NCBI RefSeq assembly: GCF_010727325.1
Contig: NZ_AP022565.1
Location: forward strand, 3,100,001-3,164,000
DNA from: Mycolicibacterium alvei
GTDB taxonomy: Bacteria; Actinomycetota; Actinomycetes; Mycobacteriales; Mycobacteriaceae
Length of the DNA stretch: 64,000 bases
Direction: 5' to 3'
Below the pieces are notes generated by a model, which was not told the origin of the DNA, did no database searches, and worked only from the letters and a program-made list of their open reading frames with translations. The stretch's first letter is position 1; each line of letters opens with the position of its first letter. The position numbers and the translations under genes were made by a program. Shown piece by piece: positions 55,686-63,518 of this stretch.

Positions 55686-57017
55686 TCAAACAGTGGCGAC
55701 GGGGCGTCCCAGCGCGTAGACCCGCCATCCGGCTTCCCGCCACCGCTGCGCATCCAGGCAATTGCGGCCGTCCACAACGACTTTGACGCGCACCGTGTCG
55801 GCCAGCTCGGCCGGATTCAGGTCGACGAACTCGGCCCACTCGGTGAGCACCAGCACCGCATCGGCCCGATCGCAGGCTTCGACGACGGAGGTGGAGTAGT
55901 TCAGGGTGGGGAACACTCGTTGCGAGTTGTCCATCGCCTTGGGGTCGTACACGTTGACCGCGGCCCCGTTCAACTGCAGCATGCCGGCGACGTTGAGGGC
56001 CGGCGAGTCGCGCACGTCGTCGGACTCGGGTTTGAATGCCGCGCCGAGGACGGCGATGTTGGCGCCGAGCAGGGATCCGCCGCAGGCCCGGGTGGTCAGT
56101 TCCACCATCGCGGTGCGACGACGCATGTTGATGCTGTCGACCTCACGCAGGAAGGTCAGCGCGTGGTTGGCACCGAGCTCACCGGCCCGGGCCATGAACG
56201 CCCGGATGTCCTTGGGCAGGCAGCCACCACCGAAACCCAAGCCCGCGTTGAGGAATCGCCGTCCGATGCGTGGGTCGTAGCCCAGCGCGTCGGCCAGCAG
56301 GGTGACGTCGGCGCCGGCGGCTTCACACACCTCGGAGATCGCGTTGATGAACGAGATCTTGGTCGCCAGGAACGCGTTGGCCGACACCTTGACCAGCTCG
56401 GCGGTCTGCAGGTCGGTGACCAGGAACGGCACCCCGTCGTCGATCAACGGCGCGTAGAGTTCGCGCACCGCGGCCTCGGCCCGAGTCGAATCGTGCTGCA
56501 CCCCAAGCACGATGCGATCCGGATGCAGGGTGTCGTGCACGGCGTAGCCTTCCCGCAGGAACTCCGGGTTCCAGGCCACCTCGACGTCGACGTCGGCAGG
56601 CGCGAGTCCGCGGGCCCGCTCGGCCAGGTCGCCGGCGGTGCCGACCGGAACCGTCGACTTGCCGACGATCACCGCGGACCGCCGAAGCCGTGGCACCAGG
56701 GTGTCGATGACGGCGTGCACGTGGCGCAGGTCGGCGCCGTAGTCGCCCTTCTTCTGCGGGGTGCCGACGCCGAGGAAGTGCACATCGGCGAAGTCGGCGG
56801 CCTCGTCATAGTCGGTGGTGAACCGCAACCGCCCGGCAGACAGGTTGTCGTTCAGCACCTTGCGCAGGCCGGGCTCGTAGAACGGGATGTCGCCCGCGGC
56901 GAGTTTGGCGACCTTGCCCGGGTCGATGTCGACCCCGATCACCTCGTGGCCGAGCTCTGCCATCCCCGCGGCATGTGTCGCGCCCAGATAACCGGTACCG
57001 AATACGGTGCATCGCAT
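55686..57017 (-). CDS. udgA: UDP-glucose 6-dehydrogenase
   Basis: A 443-residue nucleotide-sugar dehydrogenase. Rossmann motif FGTGYLGATHAAGM at the N-terminus, GTPQKKGDYGADL near residue 88, catalytic Cys in FGGGCLPKDIRAFM near residue 265, and a C-terminal NAD/UDP-sugar domain with VLGAAFKPESDDVRDSP near residue 330. It oxidises UDP-glucose to UDP-glucuronate in two NAD-linked steps for envelope polysaccharides. Matches Rv0322 of M. tuberculosis, normally adjacent to dcd; here two genes lie between them. Confidence 0.92.
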   Translation of the reverse strand: MRCTVFGTGYLGATHAAGMAELGHEVIGVDIDPGKVAKLAAGDIPFYEPGLRKVLNDNLSAGRLRFTTDYDEAADFADVHFLGVGTPQKKGDYGADLRHVHAVIDTLVPRLRRSAVIVGKSTVPVGTAGDLAERARGLAPADVDVEVAWNPEFLREGYAVHDTLHPDRIVLGVQHDSTRAEAAVRELYAPLIDDGVPFLVTDLQTAELVKVSANAFLATKISFINAISEVCEAAGADVTLLADALGYDPRIGRRFLNAGLGFGGGCLPKDIRAFMARAGELGANHALTFLREVDSINMRRRTAMVELTTRACGGSLLGANIAVLGAAFKPESDDVRDSPALNVAGMLQLNGAAVNVYDPKAMDNSQRVFPTLNYSTSVVEACDRADAVLVLTEWAEFVDLNPAELADTVRVKVVVDGRNCLDAQRWREAGWRVYALGRPVATV

Positions 57018-57093
57018 ACTGCCTGGATAGGCGGCCAGGATGAGCTAGTTGCTACGTGACACTGAGCGGCAGGCCAACGTCAGGTGACGGTTT

Positions 57094-58623
57094 TCAGTGC
57101 CCACCGAACGGGAAGGGCCACAGCGTTCCGCCGTCGCCACCGCGGTGCGAACCACCGGAACGGCCGGGGTTCCAATCGTCGGACCCGCGACCCGAACGGC
57201 CGGGGTTCCAGTCATCCGAACCCTGGCCCGGCCACTGCGGGGCCTCGCGTTCATGGCGGGACGGCGGATCCCACTGGCGCCGCGGCGGATCCCACTGACG
57301 CTGCGGCGGATCCCACTGGGGCCGGAAGATGTTCGGCAGCCGTGGCGCAGGCGGTAGCACGACCAGCGGCGGGATGTACGGCGCCGGCGGCGGCGCGATG
57401 GGGGGCGGAGCGGGCACCGGAGCCTCGGGTACCGGGGCCGGGGCCGGGGCCTCGGGCGCCGGCGGCGGGACCGCGGCGGGTTGCTCGACGTAGACGGTGC
57501 GCGGCGGCGCCTGCGGTGCGGGCGCCGGGGCCTCCTGCACCACCGGGATCGGAGCCTTGATGGTCTCCGGCGGCGGAGCCGGTGGCGGCGGTACCAGCGC
57601 TGCCGGCGGCGGCGCCGGGGCGGGGAGCTTGGCCGGGGCGCTGGGTGCCACGGCACCCTGCGCCGGCGCGGGGCGTTGATCGACCGTCGGCCGGATATTC
57701 ACCGCAAGCGAAATAACCAGTGCCACAACGCCAACCACGAAGACCGAGGTCAATGCGGAACCGACGAGCAGGAACGGTTTGCGCTCCTCTTCCATCGGCA
57801 TCTCGTCGCCGACGAGCTCCACGCCGTCGACCGGCGCGTCACCCAACGGGGCCATCTCGGTGGCCAGACCGGCCAGCGCGTAGGCGCTGCCCGCGGTGCT
57901 GCCGTCGGGATCCTGCGAATAGGCCAGACCGACGGTCGTCGCCTCGAACGCGGGCGCATGGGCCGAGGCCAGCGCGGCGCCGCGGGCCAGCGCCATCTCC
58001 GGCTCGTCGGGGGCACTGACCGGCAGCGACACCAGGTTCTCCAGATGCGCCTTCACCGAGGCGACGTCCACCCCGGCGCCCAGGACGAACATGCCGTCGG
58101 GCGCGGAGTCGGACGCTTCGACCGCTGCGGCCATGTCGGTGAGGACGGCCATCGCGTCGGCACTGTGCAACGACTGGGCCAACACCTTCACCACGGAACC
58201 GTCGTCGGTCTTCACCACGGACAACGTCGCGGTGTCACGATCGATGAACAGCAATGCGGTGGTGTCGTAACCGACCGCGCGACCGACCGCCTGGGCCAGT
58301 GCCGCGGCGGCATGACCTTCGGAGACCAGCATGACGTCGTCGATGCCGTGCGCAGACAGTGTGTCGCGCAGCGCGGCGGCGTCCGAGTGGTCGGTCCAGG
58401 TGACGCCGATCGACTTCAGATGGTGCCCGCCCGCGGTGGCGCTCTCCTGGGTTCCGAGGATGGCGGCGACCACCTGATCGGACGCAGAAGTGGTTGCCGA
58501 ATCATCACCGGCCGTGACGTCGAAGACGTCGTGATCGACGGTGACCCCGTCGGCCTTCTCCCCTTCGACCAGTACCATGCGGACTGTCGTAGGTGCCATC
58601 GCCACACCCAGTACGATGTCCAC
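57094..58623 (-). CDS. DUF7159-type protein with Pro-rich and WDPP-repeat tail
   Basis: A 509-residue protein. The first about 220 residues (VDIVLGVAMAPTTVRMVLVE start, then DYTTALLFIDRDTATLSVVK-type strands) look like an actin/Hsp70-fold degenerate ATPase and match the start of the paralogue at 60959-61651. Then one transmembrane helix (VGSALTSVFVVGVVALVISL near residue 300), and a tail of about 200 residues rich in Pro/Ala with three QWDPP units and two GSDDWNPGRSG units. GTG at 58623 is fixed by GGAGGG 6 nt upstream and by the paralogue's start. The tail probably faces the cell wall. Function unknown. Confidence 0.75.
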   Translation of the reverse strand: MDIVLGVAMAPTTVRMVLVEGEKADGVTVDHDVFDVTAGDDSATTSASDQVVAAILGTQESATAGGHHLKSIGVTWTDHSDAAALRDTLSAHGIDDVMLVSEGHAAAALAQAVGRAVGYDTTALLFIDRDTATLSVVKTDDGSVVKVLAQSLHSADAMAVLTDMAAAVEASDSAPDGMFVLGAGVDVASVKAHLENLVSLPVSAPDEPEMALARGAALASAHAPAFEATTVGLAYSQDPDGSTAGSAYALAGLATEMAPLGDAPVDGVELVGDEMPMEEERKPFLLVGSALTSVFVVGVVALVISLAVNIRPTVDQRPAPAQGAVAPSAPAKLPAPAPPPAALVPPPPAPPPETIKAPIPVVQEAPAPAPQAPPRTVYVEQPAAVPPPAPEAPAPAPVPEAPVPAPPPIAPPPAPYIPPLVVLPPAPRLPNIFRPQWDPPQRQWDPPRRQWDPPSRHEREAPQWPGQGSDDWNPGRSGRGSDDWNPGRSGGSHRGGDGGTLWPFPFGGH

Positions 58624-58843
58624 CGAGCCCTCCAATGTGTTTGCTGCACTGCCTTTGTCGCCATTGCGCACACATTCCGCACGAACCGACAACTAGAACC
58701 TTTTTCGGTGTAGCGAGGTCGATCGTTACACCCTGCGCATCAGCCAACGCACTCAGATTCCGGTCGGACCGCGACGGCATGCTGCGCGCCGGCGCCGGTT
58801 AGTCAGACCCTACTCGGCATTACGACAAATAACGCCGCCCGGA

Positions 58844-60175
58844 TCATCCCGCACTGTCTTCTTCGGCCGGATCCGGGCGCGGCATCAGGCCCCCGGGCTG
58901 GCCCAGCTGCCCGAACAATCCGGGACGGCGCTGCGGCAGGTGCCCGTGTACGCCCTCGGCGTAGGCGGACTCGGCGTGCTGGGTGAAATCGACGCCGGTG
59001 GTCTCGTCCTCGGGGCTGAGCCGGAATCCCATGAACCGGTCGATGGCCTTGGCCAGCAGGTAGGACATGGTGAAGGCGTAGGCCGCCACCACGATGGCGC
59101 CCAGCAGCTGCTTGCCCAGCTGGGTCAGCCCGCCGCCGTAGAAGAGACCCTGCGGGCCCTGGGTCATCACCTCGGTGGCCAGGAATCCGATCAGCAGCAC
59201 ACCGACCACACCGCCGACGAAGTGCACGCCCACGACGTCGAGCGAGTCGTCATACCCGAACCGGAACTTCAGGCCGATTGCAAAGGAACACACCACGCCG
59301 GCGGCCAGGCCCACCACGACCGCGCCGAGCGTGTTGACCGTGCCGCACGACGGGGTGATCGCCACCAGGCCGGCCACCACACCGGAGGCCGCGCCGAAGG
59401 TGGTCGGCTTGCCGTCGCGGACCTGCTCGACGGTCAGCCAGCCGAGCATGCCGAGGCAGCCGGCCACCAGGGTGTTGAGGAAGATCGCGGCGGCGGTGCC
59501 GTTGGCGGCCATCGCCGAGCCCGCGTTGAAGCCGAACCAGCCGAACCACAGCAGGCCGACGCCGAGCAGCACGAAGGGCAGGTTGTGCGGGCGCATCGCG
59601 TCCTGTTTGAAGCCGATGCGAGGCCCCAGCACCAGGGCCAGCGCCAGGGCCGACGAGCCGGAGACGATCTCGACGACGAGGCCGCCGGCGTAGTCGAGGA
59701 CGCCGAGGCCGGCCAGCCAGCCACCGGGCCCCCAGACCCAGTGCGCGACGACGGCGTACACCGCGACGGCCCAGACCGGGACGAACAGCATCCAGGCGGC
59801 GAACTTCGCGCGGTCCGCGATGGCCCCGCTGACCAGGGCGGCAGTGATGATCGCGAAGGTCAGCTGGAATGTCGCGAACAGCAGTTCGGGTACCGCGCCG
59901 TGGACGGTGCCGGGCGTGATGCCCAGCATGCCGAAGTGCTGCAGACCGCCGATCAGACCGCCACCCGCATCCTCGGAGAACGCCAGGGTGTAGCCGACCA
60001 GCAGCCAGGCCACCGTGACCAGCGGGATCGAGATGAAGCTCATCATGATCATGTTGAGCACGCCGGTGGTGCGCACCATGCCGCCGTAGAAGATGGCCAG
60101 GCCGGGGGTCATCAGCAGGACCAACGCGGTGCTGGCCAGCAGCCAGGCCGTGGCGGCCGGATCGATTTCGGGCAC
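58844..60175 (-). CDS. amt: Ammonium transporter (Amt/MEP/Rh)
   Basis: A 443-residue, 11-helix channel. Signatures: FYGGMVRTTGVLNMIMMSF near the start, GALVSGAIADRAKF-type segment, and DVVGVHFVGGVVG with the second pore His. The first His of the twin-His pair is replaced: DYAGGLVVEIVSG has Glu where Amt proteins usually read DFAGGxVVHI. Such Glu/His pairs are known in some fungal Mep proteins. The long cytosolic C-terminus ends MPRPDPAEEDSAG. No glnK/glnD genes follow. A GlnR-like site stands 62-95 nt upstream of the ATG at 60175. Confidence 0.9.
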   Translation of the reverse strand: MPEIDPAATAWLLASTALVLLMTPGLAIFYGGMVRTTGVLNMIMMSFISIPLVTVAWLLVGYTLAFSEDAGGGLIGGLQHFGMLGITPGTVHGAVPELLFATFQLTFAIITAALVSGAIADRAKFAAWMLFVPVWAVAVYAVVAHWVWGPGGWLAGLGVLDYAGGLVVEIVSGSSALALALVLGPRIGFKQDAMRPHNLPFVLLGVGLLWFGWFGFNAGSAMAANGTAAAIFLNTLVAGCLGMLGWLTVEQVRDGKPTTFGAASGVVAGLVAITPSCGTVNTLGAVVVGLAAGVVCSFAIGLKFRFGYDDSLDVVGVHFVGGVVGVLLIGFLATEVMTQGPQGLFYGGGLTQLGKQLLGAIVVAAYAFTMSYLLAKAIDRFMGFRLSPEDETTGVDFTQHAESAYAEGVHGHLPQRRPGLFGQLGQPGGLMPRPDPAEEDSAG

Positions 60176-60236
60176 GTCGGACTCCTTCGGTCTCGACGAG
60201 AATGTCCGGCGCGCGTTTCAGCCGCGGGGCGAGCGT

Positions 60237-60270
60237 GTTTCAGCCGTGTTTCGTGTTGCCGTGCGGTTAC
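60237..60270 (-). promoter_or_regulatory. Candidate GlnR operator upstream of amt
   Basis: Read on the minus strand: GTAAC-N6-GCAAC (60270-60255) then, two nt later, GAAAC-N6-GAAAC (60252-60237). The a/b site pattern GTnAC-N6-GnAAC is that of actinobacterial GlnR boxes, which activate ammonium transport genes under nitrogen limitation. A third GTTTC lies at 60215-60219. The match is by eye. Confidence 0.45.
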
Positions 60271-60310
60271 TGAAAGTTCACCGGGCCAGGCCCTGCCAGT
60301 CGCGCCCAGC

Positions 60311-60357
60311 GGCCACTTGTGACACGCGAATCACTGGTCCGCGTGTCACAAGTGGCC
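60311..60357. terminator. Perfect 18-bp inverted repeat downstream of dcd
   Basis: GGCCACTTGTGACACGCG (60311-60328) and its exact complement at 60340-60357 flank an 11-nt loop (AATCACTGGTC). It begins 13 nt past the dcd stop and 136 nt before amt, so it probably terminates dcd; its perfection and the lack of a U-tract leave room for another role. Confidence 0.65.
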
Positions 60358-60369
60358 ACTCGGGGCGGC

Positions 60370-60942
60370 TTACGACGACTTGATGAAGTTCAAATGCGAG
60401 CGCGACGGCGTCGGGCCACGCTGGCCCTGGTACTTCGAGCCGACCTTGTCGCTGCCGTACGGATGCTCGGCCGGGCTGGTCAGCCGCAGCAGGCACAGCT
60501 GGCCGATCTTCATGCCCGGCCACAACGTGATCGGCAGGTTCGCGACGTTCGAGAGCTCCAGGGTGATGTGTCCGGAGAAGCCCGGGTCGATGAACCCGGC
60601 CGTCGAGTGCGTCAACAATCCGAGGCGGCCCAGCGAGGACTTACCTTCCAGGCGTCCGGCCAGGTCATCGGGCAGCGTGCACACCTCGAGCGTAGAGCCG
60701 AGCACGAACTCACCGGGGTGCAGCACGAACGGCTCGCCCTCGGCGGGTTCGACCAGGGTGGTCAGCTCATCCTGCTGTTTGGCCGGGTCGATATGGGTGT
60801 AACGGGTGTTGTTGAACACCCGGAACAGGGTGTCCAGGCGGACGTCGACGCTCGACGGCTGGACCAGGGTGTCGTCGAACGGCTCGATGGCCAGGCGTTT
60901 CGCGGCGATCTCGGCCCGGATGTCCCTATCGGAGAGCAGCAC
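60370..60942 (-). CDS. dcd: dCTP deaminase
   Basis: A 190-residue trimeric deaminase, the length of M. tuberculosis Dcd. Signatures: [50 protein letters not shown] (both active-site loops; catalytic Glu in LEGKSSLGR), [14 protein letters not shown] and the C-terminal [10 protein letters not shown] lid. Some actinobacterial Dcds are bifunctional dCTP deaminase/dUTPases; not decided here. GTG at 60942 is set by the family length; the open frame runs on upstream but into the next gene's 3' end. Confidence 0.95.
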   Translation of the reverse strand: MLLSDRDIRAEIAAKRLAIEPFDDTLVQPSSVDVRLDTLFRVFNNTRYTHIDPAKQQDELTTLVEPAEGEPFVLHPGEFVLGSTLEVCTLPDDLAGRLEGKSSLGRLGLLTHSTAGFIDPGFSGHITLELSNVANLPITLWPGMKIGQLCLLRLTSPAEHPYGSDKVGSKYQGQRGPTPSRSHLNFIKSS

Positions 60943-60958
60943 CCGACGAGCGTATCGG

Positions 60959-61651
60959 TTAGCGACGGACCACCCCCGTCGACGGCGGCAGAACGGTGTC
61001 GGCATAGGGCGCCGCCAGGGACCTCTGAGCCGCCCGCCCGGCCAGCGGGACCACCTTGCGCACGACGGTGTGGACCGGCGGTGGGGCCGGTGCACTGTGT
61101 TGAGCCGAGGTCGACGCCTGCGACGGCGGGCTGTCGTCGTTTCGATGGACGGTGATCGCCAGGAACGCCGAACCCGCCACGATCAGGACCGCCGTCGTCA
61201 CGATCATGGCCAAGGTGCGCATCAGCGGGTCGCGCTTCGGCGCCGTCGCCTCATCCCGAATGTCGGCACTGGCCAGCAGCGCACCACGCGCCAGCAGCAG
61301 GGCCTCGTCATCGCCGGGTGCGACGGGCCGCGCTGTCACTGAATTTCCTTCCCCAACAAGGGTTTCCGCGTCCGCTTCGGAGACCACCACCACGGCGGCG
61401 ATGCCCTGCTCCTCGAGGGCGCCGAGCACCAGCTTCGCGTCAGTGGCCACCTCATCAGTCCAGGTCAGCGCGACGCGGGTCGCGGTGTATCCGTTCGCGG
61501 GCGCGTCGGCGTGGGTGTCGAGCACGGCGTTGACGACGGTGTCCGCGTCGAACGAGTCGTGGTCGATCACCGCGCCGTCGCCGTGGCTGCCCTCCACCAG
61601 GAGGAGTCGGGCATCGCGCGAGGTCATGGCAATACCGATAACAACGTCCAT
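60959..61651 (-). CDS. DUF7159-type membrane protein (short paralogue)
   Basis: A 230-residue protein. Start [20 protein letters not shown] and the following acidic segment parallel the 57094-58623 protein; one transmembrane helix ([20 protein letters not shown] near residue 160) precedes a short outward tail with [12 protein letters not shown] and Arg-rich end. No Pro-rich repeat tail. ATG at 61651 is preferred because GAGGGG lies 8 nt upstream. dcd follows 16 nt downstream on the same strand, suggesting cotranscription. Function unknown. Confidence 0.7.
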   Translation of the reverse strand: MDVVIGIAMTSRDARLLLVEGSHGDGAVIDHDSFDADTVVNAVLDTHADAPANGYTATRVALTWTDEVATDAKLVLGALEEQGIAAVVVVSEADAETLVGEGNSVTARPVAPGDDEALLLARGALLASADIRDEATAPKRDPLMRTLAMIVTTAVLIVAGSAFLAITVHRNDDSPPSQASTSAQHSAPAPPPVHTVVRKVVPLAGRAAQRSLAAPYADTVLPPSTGVVRR

Positions 61652-62013
61652 GGGTCCAAACCCCTCGGTTGGTTCGGCCCGACCGGCGGGCCTGCTCGCT
61701 CCATTCAGCACCGGATGGAGCCCACGACAACCGACGGTAGGCCGGGCGCCTGAGAACGACGGCCCGAGGTTTTACGTGACTCTCAGGGTCGCGTGTGAAC
61801 GGCAATCATGTTCTGGGGTCATGAATTTCGCCGGGCCGGCCCAGGCTCCGGATCCGCCCTGGGCAGCGTGGATTCGGCCGCGTCGGCACGCTTCGCCGGG
61901 AACCGGCCATCACCCGTCCGGCAAGCCGGCGTCAATTTCTTAGACTCACCGAGGCGATATCCGCCCGCCTGACCCACCACCGGGGCCGGGTTGCTATCCT
62001 TCGTCAGCACCAC
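61652..62013. other. Region of about 360 nt before the tRNA gene
   Basis: No gene is supported here. A TATCCT hexamer at 61995-62000, 14 nt before the tRNA, with TGACCC at 61970-61975, is a plausible weak tRNA promoter (19-nt spacer). Minus-strand coding-looking stretches are the antisense extension of the frame that begins at 62298 and were not called. Confidence 0.4.
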
Positions 62014-62087
62014 GCCGATGTAGTTCAATGGCAGAACATCAGCTTCCCAAGCTGAGAACGCGGGTTCGATTCCCGTCACCGGCTCCA
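62014..62087 (+). tRNA. tRNA-Gly (anticodon CCC)
   Basis: Full cloverleaf with encoded CCA: acceptor GCCGATG (62014-62020), D arm GTTC...GAAC, anticodon arm TCAGC-TTCCCAA-GCTGA with anticodon CCC, T arm with GGTTCGATTCC, acceptor 3' CACCGGC, discriminator T, CCA 62085-62087. The fifth acceptor pair is an A-C mismatch (CATCGGC would pair perfectly). The 3' end is the likely integration site of the adjacent mobile element. Confidence 0.95.
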
Positions 62088-62298
62088 GGTTGAACAGGGC
62101 ATTCAGCCCTGGGTTGTCGGCCCGGCTGTTGAGCCAGTACCCCGCCCGTACCCCGAGTTGCCTGGCCTCGGCGCGGGTGACGGCTGGTAGCTTCCCAGCG
62201 TGGCTCCCGAAATAGGTAATCGATCCGGTGAGGCCCATGCCGACATAGATCATCCCGTTCGGGTACGTCATCTTGTAGACCTGCTTAGGTCGCGGCAT
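62088..62298 (-). pseudogene. GIY-YIG-type nuclease fragment
   Basis: The minus frame from ATG 62298 (MPRPKQVYKMTYPNGMIYVG) carries a GIY-YIG-like start (YKMTYPNGMIYVGMGLTGS, ITYFGS). After about 65 codons it runs into the antisense of the tRNA, where it reads the well-known false peptide EPAFSAWEADVLPLNY. The true gene is therefore truncated at, or uses a boundary near, the attachment site; the frame's continuation to 61819 is not protein-like. Element-borne GIY-YIG proteins are usually longer. Confidence 0.45.
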
Positions 62299-62379
62299 GC
62301 TGCAAAAGCGTAGCGACCGGCACCAACGCCGCCGACAACTTCTTAGATGAAGGTAAGTAGGACGTTTTCCAGCGCAGCG

Positions 62380-63147
62380 TCAGCGGTATCGTCTGCGGTA
62401 CCGCTCAGCCGAATCGTCGCGGACGGCGGTTGCGAAGTCTAGGCGCTCATCTCGCAGGTAGCCTGCCACGCCAAGCGCGGTGGCGAGGGCACCAGCCACC
62501 CAGGCCGTCCATGCGAGTTTGTCCCCGGTGAACGCCGCCACCCAGGGCGACAAGAATAGTGCGAATCCCGTGATGGCGAGCGTCAGGAAGTTGTGGGTGG
62601 GCTCGGAGGCGAGCAGCGACCAGACGGCGACCACGGCGATCATCCCGCCCAGACCGATGGTGACTGCGGTCCCGGCTGCCGTCGAGTGGAACTCGATACC
62701 CAGAAGCACGCTGGCGAGACCGATGATCAACGCGAGCCGCCCGATCCAGTAACTCCAGGGGTGTCGCAGCCGTTGGCTGTCTCCCAACTCGGTGATGCCG
62801 TACTCGGTCGGCGTCCTATCGTGCGTCCAGGCGATGCCACCGAGAATTATGGCGAAGCTCCCGGCGACCCAGCACGTCCAGGAGGCCCCCCGGTCGTAGC
62901 TGTAGGCGTTGCCAATGAACGGAACGGTGAACATGGCCAGGCCGACGACGACCAAGCCCCAGTGATCGGGGGTCCGGTTGTGGGCGAGGACGGACAGCGC
63001 CCCGAAGAAGGCGATGAATGCGCCGAAGCCGAAGGCGAATCCCTCCCCAACCTGAGTCGAACTGAACGCGAACGCCGACACCACAGCGCAGATGCCGATG
63101 GCTACTGCTACCCAGCCGATCCATGTCTTCGAATTCACAACTAACAC
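62380..63147 (-). CDS. SPW-repeat-like membrane protein
   Basis: About 255 residues with about eight hydrophobic segments in two to three SPW-type repeats (LFLSPWVAAFTGD followed by AWTAWVAGALATAL; related earlier segments such as FIGNAYSYDRGASWTCWVAG). SPW-repeat proteins are membrane proteins of unknown role. GTG at 63147 (or 63138) is the start. The C-terminus is Arg-rich (AERYRRRYR). Its place inside the putative element suggests a cargo gene. Confidence 0.65.
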   Translation of the reverse strand: MLVVNSKTWIGWVAVAIGICAVVSAFAFSSTQVGEGFAFGFGAFIAFFGALSVLAHNRTPDHWGLVVVGLAMFTVPFIGNAYSYDRGASWTCWVAGSFAIILGGIAWTHDRTPTEYGITELGDSQRLRHPWSYWIGRLALIIGLASVLLGIEFHSTAAGTAVTIGLGGMIAVVAVWSLLASEPTHNFLTLAITGFALFLSPWVAAFTGDKLAWTAWVAGALATALGVAGYLRDERLDFATAVRDDSAERYRRRYR

Positions 63148-63197
63148 TTAACACCTTTGTCATCAGAACTCTAGGGCATTTACGGGTACCTCTCGCC

Positions 63198-63518
63198 GTG
63201 CTCGCGGCCAGGCACGTCGCCGACGGCAAAGAACTCCGCATCCGCTACGAGGCAGGGGAAAGCATCCGTCAGAATGTCGCCGAGACTGGTTACGGAATCA
63301 CACGCGTGCGCGGACTACTCAAACGGGCGGGCACTACTTTCCGCGAGCGCGGGGCGGCGTCTAACCGTGCAGCGGCACAACATTTCCGCGGTAGGTCGGC
63401 TTCGGCGTGGCCAACGCGCCCAGCGCGGCCATGTCTTCGGTCGCGTCGTCATCGGGGAACAGGTGCACGTACACGTCCAGCGTCGTCCGCACGTTGGCGT
63501 GCCCCATCCGCCCGCTGA
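63198..63518 (+). CDS. HTH protein (C-terminus unclear)
   Basis: From GTG at 63198 the sequence DGKELRIRYEAGESIRQNVAE and GYGITRVRGLLKRAGTTFRERG is a helix-turn-helix unit common in actinobacterial small regulators; the family normally ends shortly after RGRGG-type residues. Here the frame does not stop there but runs on for about 50 codons antisense to the integrase gene, with an Arg-rich, non-protein-like composition. Either a stop codon has been lost or the frame is a readthrough remnant. May regulate the element; function inferred from fold only. Confidence 0.5.
   Translation: MLAARHVADGKELRIRYEAGESIRQNVAETGYGITRVRGLLKRAGTTFRERGAASNRAAAQHFRGRSASAWPTRPARPCLRSRRHRGTGARTRPASSARWRAPSAR

Noticed and set aside
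61819..62087. Continuation of the GIY-YIG frame through the tRNA
   Set aside because: It contains the peptide that results from reading tRNA antisense, a well-known annotation artefact.
62095..62111. Small hairpin CAGGGC-N5-GCCCTG after the tRNA as a terminator
   Set aside because: Only six base pairs and no U-tract; plausible but not distinguishable from background in this GC-rich DNA.
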